Shown piece after piece: positions 5,544 to 6,465 of a stretch of 6,465 nt of DNA (position 1 is the stretch's first letter; each line of letters opens with the position of its first letter). The DNA lies in assembly GCA_030633365.1 (NCBI GenBank), contig DAOVSY010000170.1:1-6465 (forward strand), written 5' to 3'. Both the position numbers and the translations under genes were made by a program. This DNA is from Spirochaetaceae bacterium. Its GTDB lineage: Bacteria; Spirochaetota; Spirochaetia; B11-G9. The notes under the pieces were generated by a model. That model was not told the origin of the DNA. It ran no database searches and saw only the letters and a program-made list of their open reading frames with translations.

Positions 5544-6465
5544 TTGGATAAAACTAAAGAAATAATGAAAAAAGAAACTGTAGAATCCATTCAAAAATTT
5601 TTGGATGAACAGGTGTATAAATCAGAACAGGCAAGTGAACAGCTTACATCAGAACTTACTGATCGGTTTGATGTTATAATATCAAGGAAGACAGAAGAAG
5701 CCGAGACAATAGAAGCAGATTTGAAGAAGTCATTTGAAAGAAGTTCTGAATATTTTTTATCTACAGTAAATGAGGCAGAAGAGAAAGTCTCCCTGTTTAA
5801 AGATCAGATCAGAATTGTTGAAGCTGCTTATACGAAATCACTTAAATCAGCAGCCGAAAAAGGAAAAACACTGGAAGATGAGGCTTTCGATAGTATCAGA
5901 CAAAAAATTACAACAGATGTTGAAAATTTGAAGAATGAATATGAACAGAGTCTAAGTGAAATGAACAATTCTGTAAGTGCAAAAATGTCTGATTTTGGAA
6001 CATCCTATGTAGAAATATCTGATAAAAATAAAGAAGCTCTTGAAAAATTATCCGAAGAACTTATCTCTTCTGATAAATCAGTCAGAGATAGAATTTCCGG
6101 TGTAGAGTCCATGGTTCATGATTTTGAAGATATTATAAACTATAAATTTACAAAAATAGAATCTATAAGTTCTGATCTTGATTCTCTTGATAAAAATTTA
6201 AGAATTTCAATGGAACAGACTGTAAATAATATTGAAGCTGATTTCCTCGATTATGCTAAACAACAGGATCAGATACAGATTGATTACGAACAGAAAATAT
6301 CTGAGGAGATGAAAGAACTTGATAATAGCTTGAATAGTCTCGAACTTGAACTAAATGGTTTAAAAACCAGGGCATATGAAAATGTTGCCAAAGGGCTTAA
6401 AGTTTTTGAGGATGATTTCTTTTCAAATTTAAAAAATAGAAATGTTGAAATAGAAGAAAAATTTA
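5544..6465 (+). CDS. Coiled-coil protein, continuation in the same frame after TAA; runs off the window
   Basis: Immediately after the TAA the same frame is open to the last base of the window, 307 codons with no stop. The translation is a highly charged, Glu/Lys/Ser-rich coiled coil of the same style as the preceding gene (for example LTSELTDRFDVIISRKTEEAE and LDKNLRISMEQTVNNIEADF). Independent starts exist (TTG 5544, ATG 5565), but neither has a good ribosome binding site: only a weak AGG is 4 bases before the TTG, and nothing clear precedes the ATG. It has no signal peptide or membrane segment of its own in the visible part. The simplest reading is one long gene interrupted by a nonsense codon or sequence error. 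A coupled second gene cannot be excluded. The C-terminus is outside the window. Confidence 0.7.
   Translation, partial: MDKTKEIMKKETVESIQKFLDEQVYKSEQASEQLTSELTDRFDVIISRKTEEAETIEADLKKSFERSSEYFLSTVNEAEEKVSLFKDQIRIVEAAYTKSLKSAAEKGKTLEDEAFDSIRQKITTDVENLKNEYEQSLSEMNNSVSAKMSDFGTSYVEISDKNKEALEKLSEELISSDKSVRDRISGVESMVHDFEDIINYKFTKIESISSDLDSLDKNLRISMEQTVNNIEADFLDYAKQQDQIQIDYEQKISEEMKELDNSLNSLELELNGLKTRAYENVAKGLKVFEDDFFSNLKNRNVEIEEKF

Overview
The window looks like a stretch of a low-GC spirochaete chromosome (Treponema/Spirochaeta-type). The evidence is the AT-rich coding sequence, the run of same-strand genes, and a membrane-anchored long coiled-coil protein at the right end that resembles the 'SpiroCoCo' family annotated in spirochaetes. 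This assignment comes from gene content read by eye, not from a database search. All real genes are on the + strand.

Layout. (1) 1-591: the 3' part of a tetratricopeptide (TPR) gene whose start lies before the window. (2) 588-2144: a secreted, beta-rich protein, probably an outer-membrane barrel, joined to the TPR gene by an ATGA overlap. (3) 2145-2293: a 149-base gap that is strikingly GC-rich and palindromic. It holds three consecutive hairpins. The first and third share an identical internal module (UGGUC opposite UGCUC) although the surrounding helices differ in sequence. (4) 2294-2902, 2902-3312 and 3309-4223: an ExbB/TolQ - ExbD/TolR - TonB set with overlapping stops and starts. (5) 4229-4888: a HAD-superfamily hydrolase. 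(6) 4935-6465: a membrane-anchored coiled-coil protein whose reading frame is broken by one in-frame TAA at 5541-5543 and then stays open to the end of the window.

How the genes may work together. ExbB and ExbD form a proton-driven inner-membrane motor and TonB carries the force to the outer envelope. The TPR protein and barrel-like protein just upstream are plausible envelope partners, though this is inferred from position only. The GC-rich element ends at the exbB ribosome binding site, so it is placed to affect expression of the motor genes. It could also simply be a dispersed REP/MITE-like repeat that landed between two genes.

The two things most worth a second look are the three-hairpin element at 2158-2269 and the in-frame TAA in the coiled-coil gene.
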